A DNA stretch of 10,892 bases from an uncultured Pseudomonadota bacterium (lineage in GTDB: Bacteria > Bdellovibrionota_B > Oligoflexia > Oligoflexales > Bog-1112), in contig CALBMD010000377.1 of the NCBI GenBank assembly GCA_937896265.1, positions 1-10,892 of the forward strand, read 5' to 3'. Positions 1-6,640 of this stretch are shown piece by piece. The notes below the pieces were generated by a model that was given only the letters and a program-made list of their open reading frames with translations, was not told where the DNA came from and did not search any database. The position numbers and the translations under genes are program-made. How positions within the stretch are numbered: position 1 is the first letter of the stretch; every line of letters begins with the position of its first letter.

Positions 1-776
1 CCATGATTCATTGCAGCTATCATATCTTTAAATGCTGCTGGGTTGCCTGACATTTCCAGACCAACATCAAACCCTTCTTTCATCCCAAGATCTTTCATAG
101 CGCTTTCTAAACGCTGCTCTTTGGGATTAATGACATGGCATTTAGCAAGTTTTGCTGCAAGCTTGAGACGGTAAGGATTGATATCTGTAATCACAATATG
201 ACGGGCGCCGCAAAAACGAGCGACCTCAGCTGCCATAATACCAATAGGCCCAGCTCCAGTGATAAGAACATCCTCTCCAATTAAATCAAAAGATAAAGCG
301 GTATGAACAGCGTTGCCAAAGGGATCAAAGATAGCCCCAAGATCTGCATCGATATCTTTAGGTAACTTGAAGATATTTCCAGCAGGCAGAGATAAATATT
401 CTGCAAAACCACCAGCTCGATGCACACCCACTCCGACTGTAGAACGACAAAGATGCCGAAGTCCCGCCGTACAGTTACGGCAAATACCGCAGGTAAGATG
501 TCCTTCTGCCGAACAGATATCGCCAACGTTTAGGTGAGTAACCTTATCACCTACCTCAGCGATTTCGCCGACAAATTCGTGCCCAAGGATAGTTGGACAA
601 GCTATATTTTGTTTTGACCAATCATCCCAATTGTAAATGTGCAAGTCGGTGCCACAAATAGAGCTCTTCTTGATTTTAAGAAGCACCTCATCAGCACCAA
701 AGGATGGTATAGGCACCTCTTCCATCCAAAGACCTTTTTGCGGATATTTTTTAACCAATGCTTTCATTTTTGCCAT
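1..776 (-). CDS. tdh: L-threonine 3-dehydrogenase, partial (C-terminus beyond window)
   Basis: This zinc- and NAD-dependent medium-chain dehydrogenase oxidises L-threonine to 2-amino-3-ketobutyrate in the cytosol, normally the step before Kbl in threonine breakdown to glycine. About 258 codons are present. The E. coli enzyme has 341 residues, so roughly 85 residues lie off the left edge. Visible marks are the catalytic zinc site (C41 in ICGTD, GHE at 65-67), the structural zinc cysteines C96, C99, C102 and C110, the segment DPFGNAVHTALSFDL, the Rossmann motif GAGPIG at 174-179, and EMSG near the break. These match E. coli Tdh closely. The ATG start is supported by a GGGG-AAG Shine-Dalgarno about 8 bases upstream; a second ATG three codons on would give the usual MKAL start. 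Whether kbl follows cannot be seen. The gene reads away from the stem-loop cluster at 891-998. Confidence 0.96.
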   Translation of the reverse strand, partial: MAKMKALVKKYPQKGLWMEEVPIPSFGADEVLLKIKKSSICGTDLHIYNWDDWSKQNIACPTILGHEFVGEIAEVGDKVTHLNVGDICSAEGHLTCGICRNCTAGLRHLCRSTVGVGVHRAGGFAEYLSLPAGNIFKLPKDIDADLGAIFDPFGNAVHTALSFDLIGEDVLITGAGPIGIMAAEVARFCGARHIVITDINPYRLKLAAKLAKCHVINPKEQRLESAMKDLGMKEGFDVGLEMSGNPAAFKDMIAAMNH

Positions 777-890
777 GGCATCTTCCCCTTTTTCCACATC
801 CTAAAACCAGAAGAAGCTACCCCGCAAGGCAAATAATTGGCGCTGTCTCCATGTTTCACGTGATCAATCAAGGCTCTATCTTAGCTTCTT

Positions 891-911
891 CGCAAGAAAG
901 AAATACTTGCG
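891..911. repeat. Small inverted repeat in the tdh upstream region
   Basis: CGCAAG at 891-896 pairs exactly with CTTGCG at 906-911 across a 9-base loop. An alternative overlapping hairpin, TTCTT-CGC-AAGAA, shares the left arm. It is the first of three stem-loops between tdh and the membrane peptidase gene. No T-tract follows on either strand, so it is not a canonical intrinsic terminator. It may simply be decayed repeat sequence. Confidence 0.4.
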
Positions 912-918
912 TGCCTTT

Positions 919-969
919 TGTGCTGCGACGACAAAGCAACTCCCACAGGGGACTAGCTTCGCGTCGCAG
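919..969. repeat. Palindromic intergenic repeat, copy A
   Basis: Bases 926-969 match 3269-3312 at 39 of 44 positions with no gap, in the same orientation. Copy A has closing arms CTGCGACG (923-930) and CGTCGCAG (962-969), a perfect 8-bp inverted repeat. Inside are AGC/GCT and TCCC/GGGA pairings around an ACAG loop. Its left end TGTGCTGCGACG (919-930) is matched in inverted orientation, 11 of 12, by the right end of copy B. This suggests an ancestral element of about 50 to 55 bp with inverted ends. It has no coding capacity and lies 29 bp beyond the peptidase stop. It behaves like a REP- or MITE-type element, but the family is unknown to me. Confidence 0.75.
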
Positions 970-972
970 AAC

Positions 973-998
973 GTCTTTGGCGCGAAAGCGCCAAAGAC
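973..998 (-). terminator. Perfect 11-bp stem with GAAA loop at the end of the peptidase gene
   Basis: GTCTTTGGCGC (973-983) and GCGCCAAAGAC (988-998) form an uninterrupted 11-bp stem around GAAA on the plus strand, or TTTC on the minus strand. The outermost pair includes the last base of the peptidase stop codon (1000-998), so the hairpin starts at the end of that message. The bases after it in the direction of transcription (GTTCTGCGAC) are not a T-run, so a classical Rho-independent terminator is not supported. An mRNA 3' end stabiliser or part of a repeat element fits as well. The structure itself is certain; the role is inferred. Confidence 0.5.
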
Positions 999-3190
999 TA
1001 ACTAACAGATAGCATGAATTTAGCCAGAAAAACTAAATACTCTGCTTCAGAGTCAGAGATTCCCATCAAACTTATGGTATTGATGTGTTCTAAAGCAATC
1101 TCTTTTTGCTCAAGATATAATGCGGCAATAGCAAGATTTTTGTGCCAGTTTTTTTGCAGCAACTTGTCCAAGTTCGCATCCAAAGTAAAAGAATGAAAAT
1201 ACAAAAGCTGCTCCTTGCTTAACTTTGTCACCTGATTCACTAACTCTAAATAAGAAAGAGCAAAAGAAGGCTTGTCTTTGATATGAAAAGCTGGCTTTTG
1301 ACCCAGGCCTGCAAGGTACTGACGCCAAGGCATAAGAGCAGGCTTTGTTAACATAGTTCGCAGATAAAGGCTACGATGCAATGCCTCTGGTAAAATTTTC
1401 TTTTTGCTCAGTAGCAAAAGCTTTTCTATGATCGCTTGACTTTCTACCGGCATAGTAGAAGCAAGTAGATCACTTTTAAGGAGCAATAACTTAGTAATAT
1501 TAAGATCGCTCTCCCATTTCTCAAGATAAGGCTCCATAGAAGCAAGCACCTGCTTCTTATCTTTCTCTCCTCTAGCCTTTGCACTTAACTCCAAATAAAG
1601 AGCATAAGTATTTTGTGGGTCTAACTTTCTATACCAAGCGTTAAAATCGCTCTTAGGCAGCCAACCTGCAGGGCGCCTTAAAGAAAGCCAATAACCATTT
1701 TCTTGCTCATAATCTGCAAGACTATGGGGACAAACTCTGGCAAAAACTCCCTCGTTTTTAAACCTAGATTTAAAATAAAGTGAAGCTTGGTCGTTTATTT
1801 TGCTTTGTAAAAAAGTCAAATATTCACTCTTAAGCACCGCCTCATCGATGGAAATCGCCTCTGCAACTGTCGTGCCACCATAAATCGCCAAAACCTTTTT
1901 TAAGCCGTAATGATCGCGTATATAGCTAAGAAGGGAACCTGCAACAGTGTATGCCTCAGGCGCAGATTCTAACCAAAATAGTGGTGAAAGGAGTTCAGAG
2001 ACTTCAAAAGTCTTTTCATTAAACAGAATAAAAGCAGCCGCTTCATGGAGGCTATAGGGACGATCTTGGTATTCAAGAGAAACAGCAAGCCCTTCCGTAA
2101 ACGCCATATTCGGGTGAAAACCTAAACCAAAATAAGCCCATTTAGAGCTAAGAGCATGCACTAGCTCGTGGCGAAGACTAGGATGCGGCCATTTGGTAAG
2201 TTGTAGGTGTATAGATGGTGTCACAATATCTGTCACATCGGTGCTTCCTGCACCAAAAAGCAGTTTTTTTTGCTCTTCATCCCGATAAACATAGACCTGA
2301 ACCAAAGGCACATCTTTGCTAAAAAAAGCACGAAGCTCACTCAAATGAAATCGAAGCTCCTGTTCAAACAATACTAAATTCTTTTCTTTTGCTACCTCAG
2401 AAGGAAAATAAAGTTCATAGCCCTCTCCTTTTCGCTGCTCACTGAGTTTTTGACGAAGAGAGCTAACGCCAAAAGCCAGCGAGGGCCGAGATTGGCGAAA
2501 GAAGACCTCAGCTAGCAAAAAAAGTGCAAGAAGACTAAGACTAGTTAAAAGTTGTCTCTTTGTTTTTACAAACGCTGTGATAGCTATTAACAATAAAAAA
2601 ATAGCAAAGTGCATGCCACGCAACAAAAAAATATCGGCATCAAGAGGAATAAACTCGTCATAAATAGGACCATGCAGGTGACCAAAAAAAAGGCTTGTAA
2701 GACGCTTCTGGGGAAAAAACCATAGCGTTAGAGCATCAAAGAAGAACCAGATTGCCAACAGAGAAACATGCAGTAAAGTAAGACGAAGATTGCCTATTTT
2801 TGCTTTTACTCGCCCATACCCCAAGGCTAAGCCATGAGCCATAAACCAAGCTGGCAAGAGATTAAAGCCCATCCAGAAACGATAGCCTTCAATACTACAG
2901 GAGCAGTAGTTAGTGAAAAAAAATAGCTCTCCTATCATCATATAAGCCAAAAAACCAAGACTCGCACCAAACATGAGCTCCCTAGGTCTAGAAAAATAAA
3001 GACCTGCGATAGGGACAAAAAACACAGTCAAAAGGATTGAGGCAGTGCTGAATTCGTATTCTAAATTAGCTCCTGCTGGACAATGATAGGCAATAGCAAA
3101 AAGTAAGAAATAAAATGAAAAGAGCTTCCAGGTGTAATTACCAAGCATGGCTATCTCATATAATTTTTTGAAGTTTACCAATAAATCCAT
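998..3190 (-). CDS. Seven-helix membrane protein with periplasmic HExxH (gluzincin-like) domain
   Basis: I do not recognise the family by name. The 730-residue protein has seven hydrophobic segments at roughly 21-37, 48-66, 71-92, 105-125, 136-159, 187-208 and 213-232. Arg/Lys-rich loops at 67-70, 127-136 and 209-212 place the N-terminus inside and everything after residue 235 in the periplasm. There, HELVH (H341, E342, H345) is followed 21 residues later by E366 in AFTEGLA. This HExxH-x20-E arrangement is that of M1-like (peptidase MA) metallopeptidases and implies zinc-dependent hydrolysis. The third outside loop carries GHLHGPIYDE (170-179), with possible ligands H171, H173, D178 and E179. 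Residues 520-730 are helical and hydrophobic, perhaps TPR-like. The first ATG has no clear Shine-Dalgarno; a second ATG at codon 15 (3148), after a weak GAGA, is an alternative. Repeat copies flank the gene. Substrate unknown. Confidence 0.85.
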   Translation of the reverse strand: MDLLVNFKKLYEIAMLGNYTWKLFSFYFLLFAIAYHCPAGANLEYEFSTASILLTVFFVPIAGLYFSRPRELMFGASLGFLAYMMIGELFFFTNYCSCSIEGYRFWMGFNLLPAWFMAHGLALGYGRVKAKIGNLRLTLLHVSLLAIWFFFDALTLWFFPQKRLTSLFFGHLHGPIYDEFIPLDADIFLLRGMHFAIFLLLIAITAFVKTKRQLLTSLSLLALFLLAEVFFRQSRPSLAFGVSSLRQKLSEQRKGEGYELYFPSEVAKEKNLVLFEQELRFHLSELRAFFSKDVPLVQVYVYRDEEQKKLLFGAGSTDVTDIVTPSIHLQLTKWPHPSLRHELVHALSSKWAYFGLGFHPNMAFTEGLAVSLEYQDRPYSLHEAAAFILFNEKTFEVSELLSPLFWLESAPEAYTVAGSLLSYIRDHYGLKKVLAIYGGTTVAEAISIDEAVLKSEYLTFLQSKINDQASLYFKSRFKNEGVFARVCPHSLADYEQENGYWLSLRRPAGWLPKSDFNAWYRKLDPQNTYALYLELSAKARGEKDKKQVLASMEPYLEKWESDLNITKLLLLKSDLLASTMPVESQAIIEKLLLLSKKKILPEALHRSLYLRTMLTKPALMPWRQYLAGLGQKPAFHIKDKPSFALSYLELVNQVTKLSKEQLLYFHSFTLDANLDKLLQKNWHKNLAIAALYLEQKEIALEHINTISLMGISDSEAEYLVFLAKFMLSVS

Positions 3191-3268
3191 AGAATTTCGA
3201 GTTCGGTTGGGTGCAAGACGTTAGGAGGAGCGAAACTGCAGTGTACATACTGGAACATGAGTATTTCT

Positions 3269-3316
3269 CGACAACAAAGCAACGCCCGCAAGGGACTAGC
3301 TTCGCATCGCAGCACA
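3269..3316. repeat. Palindromic intergenic repeat, copy B
   Basis: This is the second copy of the element at 919-969, in direct orientation, 78 bp upstream of the membrane peptidase start. The core 3269-3312 differs from copy A at five positions (3273, 3284, 3288, 3291, 3306). The central hairpin keeps CCC/GGG pairing but has a GCAA loop, a GNRA tetraloop, in place of ACAG. The right end CATCGCAGCACA (3305-3316) is the inverse of copy A's left end with one mismatch. The left arm is degenerate and no longer pairs. A 100-codon open frame crosses this stretch on the minus strand (3156-3458), but I treat it as chance. Confidence 0.72.
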
Positions 3317-3392
3317 CAACTAGAAATTTGGATCCGAGATATAAAATTTGTTTATTTTTTGCCAGCACGGAAGGATTTTGGACGATGCATTT

Positions 3393-3447
3393 GGTCTTCC
3401 AGAAAAATGTTTTTCTTGCTGGAATTTCCATTTTTATGAGATAGACC
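3393..3447. other. Nested inverted repeats downstream of the lipoprotein gene
   Basis: GGTCT (3393-3397) pairs with AGACC (3443-3447), and TTCCAG (3397-3402) pairs with CTGGAA (3419-3424). A perfect AGAAAAA-TG-TTTTTCT dyad (3401-3416) overlaps the inner arm. The group begins 5 bases beyond the lipoprotein stop on the minus strand, where a transcription end is expected. There is no T-run after the stem, so a standard terminator is not supported. A structured 3' end of the four-gene signalling run is the simplest reading. Confidence 0.35.
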
Positions 3448-3451
3448 TTAG

Positions 3452-4036
3452 TTACCAAGTAAAGACAACTTTAGCATCACTATTTGAGAAAGTTAACCGC
3501 AAGGGAACTTTCTCCACCAAGTTTTCAGCACTTGGCGTAAACGAGGGATGATCAAATAAAACAAAATACTCAGAACTCCATTTATCTACATAAGGAAAGA
3601 AAGCCTGCCAGCGCCTTTTATCTTTGAGTTTGCGAATCATAATGGGGGTTGACCTGAAATTCTTTGTTTCAACGATAACACTCCAAAGCTTCTGGTCATC
3701 AAGATCGATCTTTTCACTCTCTGGACCAAAAATAGAAACAAAAAAACCAACTTTAGTTTGAGCTTCTCCAAAGCTACTTTGAGTTTGCTCATAGAGCATT
3801 TGCACACGATCAGACATTGCTTTGCGAAAGTCAGGAGACAAATAGGTAGTTCTGATCAAATATTTTGTTTCAAAATTGCGAAAAATATCAGCACTACGTG
3901 TGGCGTTAGTCAAAGCTATAGAATAGCCTTGATCTTCATAAGGCATAGCAAATTGCGTAATTTCATTAGCGTTAAAAGAACAGCTTGTTACCATCAACGA
4001 CAAGCAAAAAATTACAGCTTCAAAAGATTTAAACAT
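3452..4036 (-). CDS. Small putative lipoprotein, coupled to the diguanylate cyclase gene
   Basis: The 194-residue product begins with MFKSF, a hydrophobic stretch (residues 7-16) and the lipobox VTSC, so signal peptidase II should cleave before C19. Ser follows the cysteine rather than Asp, which under enterobacterial sorting rules favours the outer membrane. The mature part has no motif I recognise. It is a mixed alpha/beta sequence with a hydrophobic strand near 97-104 (GFFVSIFG) and several aromatic-rich stretches (WQAFFPY, SSEYFVLFDH). The start ATG overlaps the cyclase stop by one base (TAATG), which implies translational coupling. A weak GGGTGA lies upstream inside the cyclase gene. Being last in the signalling run, it may be an envelope partner or output of that module, but this rests on position only. 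Confidence 0.85.
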   Translation of the reverse strand: MFKSFEAVIFCLSLMVTSCSFNANEITQFAMPYEDQGYSIALTNATRSADIFRNFETKYLIRTTYLSPDFRKAMSDRVQMLYEQTQSSFGEAQTKVGFFVSIFGPESEKIDLDDQKLWSVIVETKNFRSTPIMIRKLKDKRRWQAFFPYVDKWSSEYFVLFDHPSFTPSAENLVEKVPLRLTFSNSDAKVVFTW

Positions 4037-4947
4037 TAGCGAGTCACCCGATTTCGACCATTTTGCTTCGAAAAGTAAAGTTTTTTATCCGCAGACTCTA
4101 AGAGATCTATTGGCGTGCTCATAGCATGCGATATTTCTGAAACACCGATAGAAATAGTCTGCTGATGAGAGCTCATCTGCTTCTGCCCATCTACCTCGAA
4201 TTCGAGTTCGAAACGCTCTTTATCACAAATTTTGCGAATCCGTTCAGCAAGTTCAAATGCCGTGTTGATATCGGTGTTTGGTAAGATAACAATAAATTCT
4301 TCCCCCCCAAAACGACCAAGAACATCTTCCTTACGAATAACAGTTTTAACCAACTGAGCATTTTCACGCAATACCTGATCACCAATATTATGACCATATC
4401 GATCGTTTACCATTTTAAAATGGTCTAAATCATAATAGATAATCGATAAAGGTCGAGAAGAGCTTTTGGATAGCTTAAACTCGCTGCCAAGGGTATCAAG
4501 TAAATACTGTTTATTAAATATCTGTGTCCCAGCATCTATTGTTGCCATTCGATAGATTTTATCTTGGATCATACTATCAACATTGTCTGAGGCAAAAAAC
4601 TTTAAGAGAACTGTCCCAAGACGCACCATATCCTGATCTTTAAGGACACTTGAAGAAATCTTTTTATCATTAATAAACGTACCATTGGCGCTTTCTGTAT
4701 CTTCGATATAGATTTTGTCGATTTTTTGAGAAATGACTGCATGCAATCTTGAGACACTGGCCTCGCTAATACAGATATCTGCATTAAGCGATCGACCAAG
4801 CGTTACAGAAACCCTGTCAAGTAGATATCTTTTTCCTAGTTGAGCGCCATTATATTGAACTAAGCTAGGAATTGCTTTTTTTTTGAGGTTCTCGCTTTCA
4901 CGAATTTGCGCTAAAGGCGCAATAATGGTCTTGTCTTCGTCGGACAT
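4036..4947 (-). CDS. FHA-GGDEF diguanylate cyclase (DgcB-like)
   Basis: The 303-residue protein should condense two GTP into cyclic di-GMP in the cytosol. An FHA domain (about 28-118) shows its phosphothreonine-binding marks: GR at 51-52, SVSRLH at 64-69 and NG at 88-89. The GGDEF domain (about 135-300) has metal-binding D173 in YYDLDHFK, the active motif GGEEF at 214-218, and an intact inhibitory I-site RKED at 205-208, five residues before it, so product inhibition is expected. The N-terminus MSDEDKTII offers T7 as a possible phosphothreonine for its own FHA domain; self-gating by an N-terminal segment is, as I recall, described for the Bdellovibrio FHA-GGDEF protein DgcB. The ATG is preceded by a strong GGGGAAGA site. 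A 49-base gap separates it from the upstream gene and holds a possible promoter. It carries runs of nine A and seven G on the coding strand. Confidence 0.95.
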   Translation of the reverse strand: MSDEDKTIIAPLAQIRESENLKKKAIPSLVQYNGAQLGKRYLLDRVSVTLGRSLNADICISEASVSRLHAVISQKIDKIYIEDTESANGTFINDKKISSSVLKDQDMVRLGTVLLKFFASDNVDSMIQDKIYRMATIDAGTQIFNKQYLLDTLGSEFKLSKSSSRPLSIIYYDLDHFKMVNDRYGHNIGDQVLRENAQLVKTVIRKEDVLGRFGGEEFIVILPNTDINTAFELAERIRKICDKERFELEFEVDGQKQMSSHQQTISIGVSEISHAMSTPIDLLESADKKLYFSKQNGRNRVTR

Positions 4948-4983
4948 TGATCTTCCCCAAACAATTTCTAATTGGCTACTCTA

Positions 4984-4992
4984 ATTATAGCA
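4984..4992 (-). promoter_or_regulatory. Possible extended -10 promoter of the cyclase gene
   Basis: On the minus strand the sequence reads TGCTATAAT, an extended -10 element. Transcription would start near 4977 and leave a leader of about 30 bases before the cyclase ATG at 4947. No good -35 hexamer is present at the usual distance. The same nine bases occur upstream of the cheY-like gene at 6570-6578. This would give the cyclase and lipoprotein genes their own promoter inside the run. Confidence 0.4.
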
Positions 4993-4996
4993 AAGA

Positions 4997-6136
4997 TCAG
5001 GAGGATTCTTTTAGACATTCTAGCAGACCTTGAAGCAAGGATTTTTTATTAAAAGGAATGGAACCATCGATTGTTAAGCATTTTGTACTTTCACCAAACT
5101 GCTCTTTAATTGCTTGCAATTCTGTGATGATTAGATCAAATGGTTGTGATGGTCTATCTGACTCTTGAATCAATTCATAAAAACAGTCTATATCTTCTAA
5201 GATTTCACGAAGCTCATTTTGATAGGTAAAAAAGCCAACTACGAGTATTTTCAACCGCCTTTTGCTCAAAATCTCTTGACGCAAATCCTGGTAGATTCTT
5301 CTTTCTTTTGAGGCAAAGCCTAGTTGACACAGTTGGTCCTGATTTTGATCATCAGAGTTAAACTCTTGAACATAGCTAAATCCATCTTTACTCAATAAAC
5401 TCTGCACCTCTGCGCTATGATCACCTGCAACAAGGATAGTAGATGATTTGAGATTTTTTCGGACAATATCTGGCAAAGATGCAATGTCTGAGCTAGAAAC
5501 ATGAACAAGCAATACCAAATCGAACATAAGCGCCCGAGATTCTTGCGAAAAAGCATCTAAGTTAGTATATGTCCATATTTTCAGAGGTAAACCAGCTAGA
5601 GACTCGAGCGTTTTTAAACGATTGGTTTCATTGTTAGTCAGAAGGCATAGGCGAATCTGTTTTTTGCGGCTAATACCAAGCGCTTTTGTCGTGCTCCAAC
5701 TAGCGAAGGGATCAGAAGTACTAGTAACAGGTGGGCTCTGTTTACCAATCGATAGTTTTTTTCTTTGAATACCTATGCGCACTATCCGGGAGAAATTTAA
5801 GTTTGTTAATTCTTCTGATATCAAAAACTCAGATACTCCTGAGCGCATGGCCTTGTCTGCTAAACCATCAGCATACTGAGTTGAGTTTAAAAGCGCCATC
5901 AAACAGGATTTTGGAGCTGCTTTATGAAGAGTTTCAAGATGATCAAGATTAGTGCGAGACTGTGCCCGAACTCTATAGATGATAGCATCAAAATCTTTTC
6001 GTTGCAGATGACGCAGGGCTTTTTGCAAAGAAGATACTTTGATAATATGAGCTTGGTTGCCGACCTGCATAAGCCAAGGTTCTATTATGGTTTTGGCTTC
6101 AGGGCTAACAAGCAGTATTTGAAATCTATTGCTCAT
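4997..6136 (-). CDS. Protein with three degenerate receiver-like domains
   Basis: The 379-residue cytosolic protein appears to be three receiver (REC)-like units in a row: about 5-127, 160-285 and 294-375, the last one short. Each starts with a hydrophobic strand (FQILLVS, IRLCLLT, LKILVVG) and has a second strand beginning FD (FDAIIYR, FDLVLLV, FDLIITE). The residue in the phospho-acceptor position is R55, V211 and E339 respectively, and none keeps the acidic pair after strand one. So phosphorylation is unlikely; E339 could mimic a phosphorylated state. A low-complexity linker rich in Ser, Thr and Pro (about 130-150) joins the first two units. The ATG lies 8 bases after the cheY-like stop. 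The assignment rests on fold pattern, not on a family match. A scaffold linking CheY/CheX to the downstream cyclase is my inference. Confidence 0.8.
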   Translation of the reverse strand: MSNRFQILLVSPEAKTIIEPWLMQVGNQAHIIKVSSLQKALRHLQRKDFDAIIYRVRAQSRTNLDHLETLHKAAPKSCLMALLNSTQYADGLADKAMRSGVSEFLISEELTNLNFSRIVRIGIQRKKLSIGKQSPPVTSTSDPFASWSTTKALGISRKKQIRLCLLTNNETNRLKTLESLAGLPLKIWTYTNLDAFSQESRALMFDLVLLVHVSSSDIASLPDIVRKNLKSSTILVAGDHSAEVQSLLSKDGFSYVQEFNSDDQNQDQLCQLGFASKERRIYQDLRQEILSKRRLKILVVGFFTYQNELREILEDIDCFYELIQESDRPSQPFDLIITELQAIKEQFGESTKCLTIDGSIPFNKKSLLQGLLECLKESS

Positions 6137-6144
6137 TGATAGAC

Positions 6145-6528
6145 CTAAGCCTTAAGAGCTTCTTCTATTTCTTCTTTAAGGACACCTACAAACTCCTCAG
6201 ATGCAAATTGCAGGGGTTTATTGATAAAACCTTTTGCTCCAAGTTGTAGTGCTTCTGTAATCATTGCTGAATCTTTGATAGCGCTAACTACCAAAATACG
6301 TGCCTCTGGAAATTGCTGCATGATCTCTCGAATCGATTCGACACCACTCTTATTGGGCATCGTTAAATCTAAAGTCATCAAATCAGGTTTTCTTTCGCTG
6401 AAAATGCGAACTGCATCGTTGCCATCTGCTCCTTGTGCAACCACATCAAAATGCATTTTCTCTTCAAAGAATTTTTTTAGCTGCATACGAATCAACAGGG
6501 CATCGTCGACTATCGCGACTCTCGTCAC
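6145..6528 (-). CDS. Single-domain CheY-like response regulator
   Basis: The 127-residue protein is a stand-alone receiver with all functional residues: D8 and D9 for Mg2+, D54 as phospho-acceptor in MTLDLTMP, S82 at the switch Ser/Thr position, and K104 in the INKP motif. It has no output domain, so it must act through protein contacts. The start is GTG with AGGAG seven bases upstream. It is first in a minus-strand run followed after 8 bases by the triple-receiver protein, and it diverges from the cheX-like gene, a natural phosphatase partner. No histidine kinase is present in the window. It could belong to a chemotaxis-like or a c-di-GMP circuit; the neighbouring cyclase favours the latter. 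Confidence 0.95.
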   Translation of the reverse strand: MTRVAIVDDALLIRMQLKKFFEEKMHFDVVAQGADGNDAVRIFSERKPDLMTLDLTMPNKSGVESIREIMQQFPEARILVVSAIKDSAMITEALQLGAKGFINKPLQFASEEFVGVLKEEIEEALKA

Positions 6529-6569
6529 ATTAGACTCCTGCTTTAAAATAGAATCATGGATCTGATGCC

Positions 6570-6578
6570 ATTATAGCA
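6570..6578 (-). promoter_or_regulatory. Extended -10 promoter of the cheY-like operon
   Basis: Minus-strand TGCTATAAT, identical to the element at 4984-4992. A start near 6563 would give a leader of about 35 bases containing the AGGAG site. No convincing -35 hexamer is seen, which suits an extended -10 promoter. Confidence 0.45.
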
Positions 6579-6603
6579 CAACATAAAGACAAGGGCTTTA
6601 GAG

Positions 6604-6609
6604 TATAAT
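6604..6609 (+). promoter_or_regulatory. -10 element for the cheX-like gene
   Basis: A perfect TATAAT lies 31 bases before the cheX-like ATG, predicting a start near 6616. The region 17 bases upstream (6581-6586, ACATAA) is a poor -35. It lies about 25 bases from the opposing cheY promoter, so the two could be co-regulated or compete. Confidence 0.4.
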
Positions 6610-6640
6610 AGAAAGCATATTACTGAAGCAAGGAAGCGAA

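Noticed and set aside
639..1012. Plus-strand open frames over the tdh start and the intergenic stem-loops
   Set aside because: They are antisense to tdh or cross the palindromes, have biased composition, and lack ribosome sites.
3156..3458. 100-codon open frame on the minus strand upstream of the membrane peptidase
   Set aside because: It runs through repeat copy B and the nested dyad, overlaps the peptidase start and the lipoprotein end, has no Shine-Dalgarno, and its translation has no recognisable domain.
3495..3510. CCGCAAGGGAACT inside the lipoprotein gene, resembling the centre of the repeat
   Set aside because: The similarity is only about 12 bases with an inserted base and no flanking match, which is expected by chance.
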